Shown here one piece after another: positions 24,131 through 32,181 of a stretch of DNA of 52,834 nt. Source of the stretch: Steroidobacteraceae bacterium. GTDB lineage: Bacteria; Pseudomonadota; Gammaproteobacteria; Steroidobacterales; Steroidobacteraceae. The notes beneath the pieces were generated by a model. That model searched no databases, had not been told where the DNA came from, and saw nothing but the letters and a program-made list of their open reading frames with translations. The stretch is taken from assembly GCA_027531255.1 (NCBI GenBank), contig JAPZRU010000024.1, forward strand, positions 1-52,834, read 5' to 3'. Every line of letters starts with the position of its first letter. Within the stretch, counting starts at the first letter, position 1. The position numbers and the translations under genes are program-made.

Positions 24131-27100
24131 GTGGCGACGAAGAAGAAGGCGACGCGACGCGCGGCGGGCTCCGGCCGCCTCGCCGGCAAGGTGGCGCTGA
24201 TCACCGGCGCCGGCGGCAACTTCGGCGAGACGATCGTCCGGCGCTACCTCGAGGAGGGCGCCTACGTCGTGATGGTCGGCCGCAGCCGGGCGAAGCTCGA
24301 GGACACGCTGAAGCGCGTCGAGAAGTCGCTTAAGGGCGCGGGCGGCGAAGCCTTCATCCTGCCGTTCGACGCCTCCGACCCCGGCCAGGCGCGGCTCGGC
24401 ATCGAGACGGTCAGCGAGCGCTACGGTCGGCTCGACGTGCTCGTCAACAATGCGGGTTCCACCGGGCCGAAGCAGCCGCTCGGCCACGTGCCGCTGACGC
24501 GCGCCGACGTCGAGGCGCTGCGGGCGGCAGGCTCGAACGACACCGAGACCGTGCGCGACGCGGTCGCCAACCTGTTCGGGCTGACGTGGCACATGTGCCG
24601 CGCCGTGGCGCCGCACCTGAAGCCGGGCGCGAGCATCGTCAACGTCTCGACGATCTTCTCGCGCACGCGCTACTACGGCCGCGCGCCCTACGTGGTGCCG
24701 AAGGCGGCGCTGAACACGTTCTCGCGGCACCTGGCGCTGCAGCTCGGCAGCCGCGGCATCCGCGTCAACGTCGTCTACCCGGGGCCGATCGAGAGCGAGC
24801 GCATCCACAGCGTGTTCGCCGCGATGGACGGCCTCAAGAAGGTGGCGCCCGGCACGACCGCGAAGGATTACCTGGGCACGATGGCGCTCGCCCGCGCGCA
24901 CGGCGCCGAGCCGCCGAAGCAGACCTACCCGTCGATCGACGACGTCGCGAACACGATCGTGTTCCTCGGCTCCGACGAGTCGCGCGCGTACTCGGCGCAC
25001 GCCTTCGAGGTCACGAACGGCATGCAGGTCTGGCAGGAGTCGCGCTCGACGCTGACCTCCCGGCCCGAGCTGCGCACGCTCGACGGCACCGGCTGCACCG
25101 TGCTGGTCGCGGCCGGCGACCAGGTCGCGGACGCGCTGGAGATCGCGCGCGTGCAGGCGGCCTGCGGCGCGTACGTGCTGCTCGGGCTCGGCTCGGAGGA
25201 GGGCGTGCGCGCGGCGCAGGCGGCCCTGACGCGCGAGGGCGGCCAGGAGCGCATCGAGCCCGTGCTGTTCGACCGCTCGCGTGCCGGCACGCTGGCCGCG
25301 GTGCTGTCCGAGTCGCAGTCGTTCCGCGCCAACGGCGGCAGCGGTGCGGTGGGCGGCCATGCCGCGGCGGGAGGCCACGGCGTCGGAAGCGCCGGCGCCG
25401 CGAACCGCCGCGGCCCGCTGCACGGCGCGATCGTGCTGCCGGCCTACGGGCCGTGGCGCTTCCGCGCGCCGCTGGTCGAGGTCAGCGACACCGACGTCGA
25501 CAACTTCCTGACCACCGAACTCTGCGGCGTGCTGTGCGTCGGCCGCGAGCTGACGCGCTTCTGGAACGAGCACGCGCCGCAGGGCAGCGCGCCGCGCGCG
25601 GTGTTCATGTCGAACGGCGACGACGGCTGGGGCAACGCCTATGCCGACATCCTGCGGGCGTCGGTGGAGGAACTGGTCCGCGTCTGGCGCGACGAGAGCG
25701 AGCTGCAGGTGGCGGCCGGCGACCGCGCCGCCGTCGAGTGGTCGAACCAGATCGTGCGTTGGACGAATCCCGAGGACGAGACGCTGCCGTTCGCCGCCGG
25801 CCAGGCCGCGCGGCTGCTGTTCCTGAAGCGCAAGCTGCCGCAGATCTCGCTCTACGTGCCGCAGAGCATCGCGGACGCGACCGGCTCGCAGCGCTCGGTG
25901 CTGGGATCGCTCGAGTCGCTGCTCGGCCTGCACCTCGGCAAGTGCGTGCTGATCACCGGCGGCTCCGCGGGCATCGGCGGCCAGCTCGCGCGCCTGCTGG
26001 CGATCGCGGGCGCCAGGGTGATGATCACCGCGCGCCGCGCCGGCGAACTCGAGAGCCACCGCCGCGCGATCGTCCGCGAGCTCGAGGACGTCGGCTACTA
26101 CCAGCCGCACGACCGCGTGCGGTGCCTCGCCGACATCGACGTGGGCAGCGAGGCGGCGCTGCAGCGCGCGCTGGACGCTACGCTCGAAGCCTTCGGCCGC
26201 ATCGACTACCTGATCAACAATGCGGGCGTCGCCGGCGCCGAGCAGATGGTCGTGGACATGGACCCGGACGCCTGGCGCGCGACGCTGAAGGCCAACCTGA
26301 ACTCGAACTACTCGCTGATCGAGAAGATCGTGCCGCTCATGAAGCGGCAGGGTGCCGGCTACATACTGAACGTGTCCTCGTACTTCGGCGGCGAGAAGTA
26401 CATCGCGGTGCCGTATCCGAATCGCGCGGACTACGCCGTGTCGAAGGCCGGCCAGCGCGCGCTGGTCGAGAACCTCGCGCGGTTCGTCGGGCCCGAGATC
26501 CAGATCAACGCGATCGCACCCGGCCCCGTCGAGGGCCAGCGGCTGAAGGGCAAGGACGGCAAGGCCGGCCTGTTCGACCGCCGCGCGAAGCTGATCCTCG
26601 AGAACAGGCGCCTGAACCAGCTCCACGGCGCGGTGCTGAAGGCGATCGACGGCGGCGCGAACCTCGACGAGGCGCTGGAGGCGCTGGCCGACAACGACGT
26701 CGGCCTGCTGCAGCACGCCGAGGCCGCGCCCGCGGCGCTCCATGACCTGGCGGTGAAGATCGCCGCCGAGGGCCGCGGCGACGAGGAGCCGAACCACTCC
26801 TCGCTGCGCTTCCTGCTGACGCGCGCGATGGCGCTGCGCCTGGTCGCGCGGCTGCGCAACGGCTGCGTGCTGCTCGACGACCCGGACCTGAAGCGCGCGC
26901 AGCTCTGGGCCGAGAGCCTGCCCGAGCCACCGCAGCCCTTCGTCGACCCCGAGCAGGTCGCCACCGAGGCCGAGAAGATCCGCACCGGCGTGCTCGGCAT
27001 GCTGCACCTGCGGCGGATGCCGACCGAGACCGACGTCGCGCTCGCCACCGTCTACTTCATGGCCGACCGCGCGATCAGCGGCGAGACCTTCGAGCCGTCC

Positions 27101-27901
27101 GGCGGCCTGCACCAGGAGCGCACGATCACCGAGCGCGAACTGTTCGGCCGCGCGAAGCCGGAGCGGGTGCGGCGCATGGAAGGCGAGATGATCTGGCTGA
27201 TCGGCGAGCACCTGGTCGAGCCGCTGGCCGCCGCCGCGCGGCTGTTCCTGGCCGAGGGCCACGTCGGCAGCATCATGATGCTGACGCGCACGGAGGCGGC
27301 CGGCGAGGAGATCCGCAACGCGCTCGGCCGCGCGCTCGGTCATGATCGCGTGACCTACCTCGCAGTCGGCGACGACCTCGAGACGGGGCTCGACTATGCG
27401 TTCCGCGCCGGCGGCCGGCCGGCGGCGGCGATCTCGACGCCGTTCGCGCCGATCCCGAAGGCGCTGTTCGGCGTCGACGGCAAGGATCATCTCAACGCGG
27501 CCGGCTTCGACGCGCTGGTCGAGGCGAACCTGACGCACCACTTCCGCGTCGCGCGGAAGGTGAGCCTCTTCAAGGGTGCGCGGCTGATCCTGGTGTCGCC
27601 GGACGTGCCGGTCGGCGGCACGCCGCCGCAGTTCGCGATGGCGAATTTCGTGAAGACCACGCTGCACGCGCTGACCGCGACGCTCGGCGTCGAGAACGAG
27701 CGGCTCTACACCTACGTGCCGGTGAACCAGGTCAACCTGACGCGCCGGATGCGCAGCGAAGAGCCCCGCGACGCCGCCGAGCAGGCCGAGGAGTACGGTC
27801 GCTTCGCGCACGCGGTGCTGCTCGCGGCGGCACCGCTGGCCGAGGCGCAGGAGAGTCGCTACCGCGCGCGGATCTACCGGGGTCTCGCGATCACGGTGTA
27901 G
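24131..27901 (+). CDS. mcr: Bifunctional malonyl-CoA reductase (3-hydroxypropionate forming)
   Basis: Double short-chain dehydrogenase of 1256 residues that reduces malonyl-CoA in two NADPH-dependent steps, via malonate semialdehyde, to 3-hydroxypropionate. The N-terminal SDR half has L-I-T-G-A-G-G-N-F-G-E near residue 23-33, L-V-N-N-A-G-S, and the catalytic Y187-x3-K191 in Y-V-V-P-K. A Gly/Ala-rich linker (about 395-425) precedes a degenerate SDR-like middle. The C-terminal half has L-I-T-G-G-S-A-G-I-G-G at 607-617, Y-L-I-N-N-A-G-V-A-G, N-V-S-S-Y-F-G-G-E-K and Y768-x3-K772 in Y-A-V-S-K-A-G-Q. The G-G-E-K and P-Y-P-N-R-A-D-Y-A-V-S-K stretches are hallmarks of Chloroflexus-type malonyl-CoA reductase, as is the size (about 1220). 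The start is GTG at 24131 with a purine-rich GAGGGAGA upstream. In the Chloroflexus enzyme the C-terminal half makes the semialdehyde and the N-terminal half reduces it. Confidence 0.95.
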   Translation: MATKKKATRRAAGSGRLAGKVALITGAGGNFGETIVRRYLEEGAYVVMVGRSRAKLEDTLKRVEKSLKGAGGEAFILPFDASDPGQARLGIETVSERYGRLDVLVNNAGSTGPKQPLGHVPLTRADVEALRAAGSNDTETVRDAVANLFGLTWHMCRAVAPHLKPGASIVNVSTIFSRTRYYGRAPYVVPKAALNTFSRHLALQLGSRGIRVNVVYPGPIESERIHSVFAAMDGLKKVAPGTTAKDYLGTMALARAHGAEPPKQTYPSIDDVANTIVFLGSDESRAYSAHAFEVTNGMQVWQESRSTLTSRPELRTLDGTGCTVLVAAGDQVADALEIARVQAACGAYVLLGLGSEEGVRAAQAALTREGGQERIEPVLFDRSRAGTLAAVLSESQSFRANGGSGAVGGHAAAGGHGVGSAGAANRRGPLHGAIVLPAYGPWRFRAPLVEVSDTDVDNFLTTELCGVLCVGRELTRFWNEHAPQGSAPRAVFMSNGDDGWGNAYADILRASVEELVRVWRDESELQVAAGDRAAVEWSNQIVRWTNPEDETLPFAAGQAARLLFLKRKLPQISLYVPQSIADATGSQRSVLGSLESLLGLHLGKCVLITGGSAGIGGQLARLLAIAGARVMITARRAGELESHRRAIVRELEDVGYYQPHDRVRCLADIDVGSEAALQRALDATLEAFGRIDYLINNAGVAGAEQMVVDMDPDAWRATLKANLNSNYSLIEKIVPLMKRQGAGYILNVSSYFGGEKYIAVPYPNRADYAVSKAGQRALVENLARFVGPEIQINAIAPGPVEGQRLKGKDGKAGLFDRRAKLILENRRLNQLHGAVLKAIDGGANLDEALEALADNDVGLLQHAEAAPAALHDLAVKIAAEGRGDEEPNHSSLRFLLTRAMALRLVARLRNGCVLLDDPDLKRAQLWAESLPEPPQPFVDPEQVATEAEKIRTGVLGMLHLRRMPTETDVALATVYFMADRAISGETFEPSGGLHQERTITERELFGRAKPERVRRMEGEMIWLIGEHLVEPLAAAARLFLAEGHVGSIMMLTRTEAAGEEIRNALGRALGHDRVTYLAVGDDLETGLDYAFRAGGRPAAAISTPFAPIPKALFGVDGKDHLNAAGFDALVEANLTHHFRVARKVSLFKGARLILVSPDVPVGGTPPQFAMANFVKTTLHALTATLGVENERLYTYVPVNQVNLTRRMRSEEPRDAAEQAEEYGRFAHAVLLAAAPLAEAQESRYRARIYRGLAITV

Positions 27902-27908
27902 GCCCGGC

Positions 27909-27924
27909 GGGCCGCCCGCGGCCC
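27909..27924. terminator. Hairpin between convergent mcr and TraB-family genes
   Basis: GGGCCG and CGGCCC (within 27909-27924) form a very stable short stem in the 24-bp gap between two convergent stops (27901 and 27926). No T-run on either side. The tight convergent position makes a shared bidirectional terminator plausible. Confidence 0.4.
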
Positions 27925-27925
27925 G

Positions 27926-28972
27926 TCAGGGTTCGACGACCTCGTACCCGCGGGCCTGCAGGCGCGCCAGGAGGCCGTCCGCGCCGAGCAGGTCGTCGAT
28001 CGAGACCAGCGCAAGCGTGGTCTCGTGCCGCTCCAGCGCGTCGACGATCGCGGCGAACCACGCGGTCTCGATCTTCCGGCGCGCCTCGACCACCGTGGGC
28101 GAGGACTCGAGGACGGACCAGCAGGTCTCGCGCTGCGTCGCGGCCTGGCTGCCCCGCAGCCGCTCGACGTCGCCGATCGACCAGGCTTCCGCGAGCTCGC
28201 GCGCGTTCGCGACGTCCGCGACCAGCCGGTCGAGCGTCGCGTCCATGCAGGCGATCTCGGCGGCCGTCGACACCGCGGCGAGCTCGTCGAGCGCGGCGGA
28301 CGGATCGCCGATCTCGACCTTCGTCTCGACCACGGGCACGCGCCGCGCCTTCGCGAGCTTGCGCACGCGCGCGTCGATGCCGGTGTCGGCCGTGAGCCCG
28401 CTGCGGTCCACCGCGGCGCGCCACAGCTCGCCGGCCGCGATCACCGGTCGCAGTTTTGCGAGGCCCGCGTCGCGGGGGGCGTACGTGGACCGCAGCTGCT
28501 CGAACCGCGCGTAGGAGTCCGCGGGCAGCAGCGCGTCGAGGCTCGCGCCGTCCGGGTTCTTCCGGAGTCGGCGGAACTTCGTGTAGAGCCGGACCGCGCG
28601 GAACAGGCCGACGTCGGCGTCAACCTCGAGCGTGCCGGGGATCACGAGCTGCGCGCGGTCGAGCACGGCCTCGAGCTCGCGCGAGCGCCATTCCAGCTTC
28701 TTCGGCAGCGGTGCCAGCGTGCCGAGCACGTACAGGGTCCGTTCGCCGCTCCGCACCTGCCAGAGTCCCGGGCCCGGTCGTTCGCCGACGACGCTGACTT
28801 CCGGCAGCGGCTCGTCGGTCGCCGCCGTGGCGGCCGGATCCGCCGGCTGCGGCGGCGTCTCGCTGCCGAGCGCACGGCCGCCATGCAGGACGAGGATTGC
28901 GAGCAACGCGATCGCGATGGCGCGCGCGCGCCTTGCGGGCGCGGTCGAGCCGGTAGCCGGGAACGCGGTCAT
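27926..28972 (-). CDS. TraB/GumN-family protein, exported
   Basis: Protein of 348 residues with an N-terminal hydrophobic export segment (A-I-A-I-A-L-L-A-I-L-V-L-H-G-G). The TraB/GumN core begins at about residue 80 with L-W-Q-V-R-S-G-E-R-T-L-Y-V-L-G-T-L. The family normally continues G-T-I-H-x-G; here the segment is G-T-L-A-P-L-P-K, so the conserved histidine of the putative metalloprotease-like site is absent. This suggests a non-catalytic or divergent member. ATG at 28972 puts the signal-like helix at the N-terminus. No partner gene is obvious; 145 bp separate it from the upstream gene on the same strand. Confidence 0.75.
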   Translation of the reverse strand: MTAFPATGSTAPARRARAIAIALLAILVLHGGRALGSETPPQPADPAATAATDEPLPEVSVVGERPGPGLWQVRSGERTLYVLGTLAPLPKKLEWRSRELEAVLDRAQLVIPGTLEVDADVGLFRAVRLYTKFRRLRKNPDGASLDALLPADSYARFEQLRSTYAPRDAGLAKLRPVIAAGELWRAAVDRSGLTADTGIDARVRKLAKARRVPVVETKVEIGDPSAALDELAAVSTAAEIACMDATLDRLVADVANARELAEAWSIGDVERLRGSQAATQRETCWSVLESSPTVVEARRKIETAWFAAIVDALERHETTLALVSIDDLLGADGLLARLQARGYEVVEP

Positions 28973-29117
28973 GGCGCTGCATTCTAGGCGACCGCGGCCG
29001 CGACGGCTTCGGCTCGTCGCGCCCTCCGAACGTCTCGTCGTGACCGCCGGAGTCTGGCCGCGTTTCGTTACGGCGGCTCGACGCGGCGACTCTGCGCCCA
29101 CGAGCCGGGAACTCGCG

Positions 29118-30398
29118 TCAGCTTCGCGTCGAGTAGAGCGGCCGCACGAGCGGTCGACGCACCCAGCCGCGCGTGCCGGCGGGCGTCTCGACCTGCTGCC
29201 AGCCGAGGAACGCGCTCTGCACGAGGACGACCGTGCCCGCGAGCACCGGCGAGGTTTCCGCTTCGGGCACGAGGTCGGTCGGGATCGGCGCGAGGTTCGC
29301 GGCCTGCAGCATCACGGCCGCGCGCGGCTGCGCGAGCGGCCCCCAGGCGTGCCAGCTCGCGACCGCCGCGCCGAAGGCGAGGGCGCAGGCGGCGACGCCG
29401 CCGGCCGCCACGGCGCCCGGGCGATACCGCGCCACCGCCGCCCGCCACGCCGTGCCCTGCGCGTAGCGGGCGACGACGAGCGTCGCCAGCAGCAGCGCGA
29501 GGAGCACCGCGACGACCAGCGCGAGGCGCTGCCACGCCGCGGGCGACAGCAGCGCCGGTGCGCGGCGGTACCACGGGCCTTCCAGCAGCGGCTGCAGGCG
29601 CCGCGCGGCCGGCTCGTTCTGCTCGAGCGCCGCGCGCAGCGTCGCGCGCGTCGCGGCCGACGGCGCCTGCGCGAAGGCCGCGAGCGCGTGCGCGAGCGCG
29701 ACGTTCCAGTCCTGCCGCGCGAGGCGCGCGACCGCGACGTGGTGATGCGCGCCCGGATCGTTCCAGTCCTGCGCCAGCGCCGTCGCGCCGGCCTGCTCGA
29801 TCGCGCGCAGCGCCGCCGGATCGGCGGTGTCGGCGCGCTGCGCCGTGGCCCAGGCCGGCAGCAGCGCGATCGCGACCAGCACGGCGCTGGCGGCGGCCGG
29901 CAGCCAGTCGCCGAGCCGGTTCGGCACCCAGCGCTCGCGCTTCGGCACCGGCACGGAAGCGGCGGCCGCGGCCACCCGCTCCGCCCAGTCGGCGGGTGGC
30001 GTCGCACGGGCCCCGAACAGCGCGCGTTCGGTGACGGTCCAGAGTTCCTGCCACCGTGCGACGAGGGCTGCGTCGCCGGTGAGCGCCAGCTGCGCGCGCG
30101 CGACCTCGGCCGCGGTCGGCGCGGACGACCGCAGGTTCCAGGTGCGCGCGGCGGCGCGCAGGAACGCGTGCAGGTGGCCCGGCTGCGGCCCACCGGGCGA
30201 GCGTCGTGCGCGGGCGGCCAGCCGTCGGAGTTCCCGCAGCCCGGCGCGGCGCATCCGGTTCGGATCCTGCGCCAGGGCACGCCACCACGCGCAGGCCACC
30301 CAGGCCAGCGCGGGCACCACGACCGCGATCGGTGCGAACCACGCCGGGTCGAAGCCCCACGGCGTCGCCACGAACGTGCCCGTCGCGAGCGGTTCCAC
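29118..30398 (-). CDS. Membrane protein with TPR-like and SH3-like parts, BatE-like
   Basis: Protein of 426 residues, GTG start, 7 bp after the upstream VWA gene. It has a first membrane helix near residues 20-40 and a second at about 170-190. An Ala-rich helical region with TPR character (A-L-A-Q-D-W-N-D-P-G-A-H-H-H, A-L-A-H-A-L-A-A-F-A-Q-A-P) lies at about 200-265. Two further helices follow at about 290-345, then a C-terminal SH3-like stretch (A-G-T-V-V-L-V-Q-S-A-F-L-G-W-Q-Q-V-E-T-P-A-G-T-R-G-W-V). TPR plus SH3 after a VWA membrane gene is the arrangement of BatD/BatE genes in Bat (aerotolerance) operons. That is the basis of the name; I cannot identify a specific residue signature. Last gene of the lysR operon. 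Confidence 0.55.
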   Translation of the reverse strand: MEPLATGTFVATPWGFDPAWFAPIAVVVPALAWVACAWWRALAQDPNRMRRAGLRELRRLAARARRSPGGPQPGHLHAFLRAAARTWNLRSSAPTAAEVARAQLALTGDAALVARWQELWTVTERALFGARATPPADWAERVAAAAASVPVPKRERWVPNRLGDWLPAAASAVLVAIALLPAWATAQRADTADPAALRAIEQAGATALAQDWNDPGAHHHVAVARLARQDWNVALAHALAAFAQAPSAATRATLRAALEQNEPAARRLQPLLEGPWYRRAPALLSPAAWQRLALVVAVLLALLLATLVVARYAQGTAWRAAVARYRPGAVAAGGVAACALAFGAAVASWHAWGPLAQPRAAVMLQAANLAPIPTDLVPEAETSPVLAGTVVLVQSAFLGWQQVETPAGTRGWVRRPLVRPLYSTRS

Positions 30399-30405
30399 GG
30401 GGCGC

Positions 30406-32172
30406 CTACCAGGTCACCGCGTTCGGATCCGCCGGCGGCGGATCGTCGGCCAGCAGCAGGTGCAGGCGGCCCGGCGAGTCCGCCTGAGCGGCCTCGTCGA
30501 GGCGTTCGCGGGCGAACTTCATGATCGCGCTGCTGCTGCCGCCACCGGCGTCCGGCCGCGAGCGCACGCCCGCGGCCCGCGCGTTCTGCGGCGGCGTCGG
30601 CTTGCGGCCGCGGGGCAGCGGCACGTCGCTGGCCGGCTCGATCTCGCCGAGCGTCGCGTCGGTGCGCGACGAGGCGCCGAGGCCGAACGAGTCGTTCGCG
30701 AACTGCTGGGTGCCGTCGCCGATCACGATCGGCGTGTCGTTCTCCTCGTCCATGATCGTGTCCGGCGCCTCGGAGCGCTCCTCGACGAGCGCGCTCTGCG
30801 CGGCGAGCATCTCGCTCAGCTGGGCGCGGTAGTAGCCCCAGTCCGCGACCGACGGGTCGAGCTTCTCGCCGCGGTGCGTGGCCTCGATCGCGTCGCGCAG
30901 CACGCCCGGCGCGATCGTCGCGGCGGTGCGCTGCGAGTCGACGCCGTACCGGATCGACTCCTCGACCATCAGTCGCAGGTCGAACGCGTCGTAGCCGTAC
31001 TCCGCGAGGTGCTCGACGATCGCCCGCAGCCGCGGGATCGGATCGCCATCGAACACCCGGCGCACCTCGAATCCCGCGTAGTCGTCGAAGTGCGCGCGCA
31101 CGTGGGGCGCGGCGCCGACGCCGGCCACCAGCAGCACCACGGCGAGCGCGCCCGCGCGCCGCACCGCCCGCGGGCTCGGCCGCGGCGGGAACTCCCGGTA
31201 CAGCGCGAGGAACGCGAGCAGCACGGCCGGCAGCAGCAGCCACTGGAAGCGCTCGGTCTCGACGGCGGCCGCGTCCGCCGCCGTGCGCCCCCTGCGACCG
31301 GTCTCTACGGTGTCCCCGATCAGCTCGTGCACGGCGTCGGCGTCGGGCAGCGCGCGCGCCTCGAGGTAGCGGCCGTTCGTGCGGCGTGCGAGCGCCTGCA
31401 GCGTCGCGGGCATCAGCCTGGACTGCACCGCCTGGCCCGCGCCGTCGGACAGGTAGCCGCCCTCGTCGACGTTCGGCACGAACCCGCCCTCGGGGGTGCC
31501 GACGCCGATCGTGATCGCGTGCACGTCGCGCTTCGCCAGTTCGTCGAGGCGCGACTCCCAGCCCTCCGTGCTGCTCTCGCCGTCGCTCAGCACGAACAGG
31601 TAGCGGTCGCGGTCCGGCGCCGCGCCGAAGCCGTCGAGCGCGGCGTCGAGCATGCGGCCGTAGTCGGAGCCGCCCTGCGGCAGGTAGTCCGTGTCGAGAC
31701 TCGGCATGAAGGCGCGGACGATCTGGTAGTCCGGGCCGAGTGGCACCTGGACGAACGCGGTGCCGGCGAAGACGACGAGCGCCACGTTCTCGCCCTGCAG
31801 CCCGTCGAGCAGCTGCTCGACCAGGGTCTTCGCGACCTCGAGGCGCGACGGCGGGACGTCCTCGGTCAGCATGCTCCGCGACAGGTCGAGCGCGATCACC
31901 ACCTCGCGCGTGTAGCGGAACGAGCCGTCCGCCTGCTCGCCCCACTGCGGGCGCGCGAGCGCCACGATCGCGAGCGCGAGCGCGATCGTCAGCAGGAGCG
32001 CGGGCCGCACGCGGTGCGGGCCGACGTCGCGGACGCGGTCGCCGGCGACCGCGATGCGCCGGAGCGCCGGCCAGCGCGGCGGGCCTTCCCGTCCGGCGAG
32101 CCGACGCAGCGCGACCGCGCCGGCCAGCGGCAGCAGCAGTGCGAGCAGCAGCCACGGATGCTCGAAGCTCAT
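30406..32172 (-). CDS. VWA-domain membrane protein, BatB-like
   Basis: Inner-membrane protein of 588 residues. Two N-terminal helices (H-P-W-L-L-L-A-L-L-L-P and A-L-L-L-T-I-A-L-A-L-A) end in the Bat signature V-A-L-A-R-P-Q-W-G. A von Willebrand A domain with metal-ion site D-L-S-R-S at about residues 94-98 and supporting T/D residues follows (about 88-290). Two more helices (about 305-350) are followed by a long, polar, cytoplasmic or periplasmic extension (350-588) of unknown fold with acidic and Pro/Gly-rich parts. VWA proteins of this type work with MoxR AAA+ ATPases in maturation or stability of envelope components. Start ATG has AGGAAG upstream, 9 bp after the hupE stop. Confidence 0.8.
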   Translation of the reverse strand: MSFEHPWLLLALLLPLAGAVALRRLAGREGPPRWPALRRIAVAGDRVRDVGPHRVRPALLLTIALALAIVALARPQWGEQADGSFRYTREVVIALDLSRSMLTEDVPPSRLEVAKTLVEQLLDGLQGENVALVVFAGTAFVQVPLGPDYQIVRAFMPSLDTDYLPQGGSDYGRMLDAALDGFGAAPDRDRYLFVLSDGESSTEGWESRLDELAKRDVHAITIGVGTPEGGFVPNVDEGGYLSDGAGQAVQSRLMPATLQALARRTNGRYLEARALPDADAVHELIGDTVETGRRGRTAADAAAVETERFQWLLLPAVLLAFLALYREFPPRPSPRAVRRAGALAVVLLVAGVGAAPHVRAHFDDYAGFEVRRVFDGDPIPRLRAIVEHLAEYGYDAFDLRLMVEESIRYGVDSQRTAATIAPGVLRDAIEATHRGEKLDPSVADWGYYRAQLSEMLAAQSALVEERSEAPDTIMDEENDTPIVIGDGTQQFANDSFGLGASSRTDATLGEIEPASDVPLPRGRKPTPPQNARAAGVRSRPDAGGGSSSAIMKFARERLDEAAQADSPGRLHLLLADDPPPADPNAVTW

Positions 32173-32181
32173 CGGGCTTCC

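Noticed and set aside
16511-27811. An 11.3-kb open frame of 3766 codons on the minus strand opposite pcs, mcr and through the photolyase gene
   Set aside because: Its composition is Arg/Ala/Gly/Asp/His-rich without domains, and it mirrors well-recognised genes on the plus strand and, in another frame, the photolyase on the minus strand. Long antisense frames are expected in very GC-rich coding DNA.
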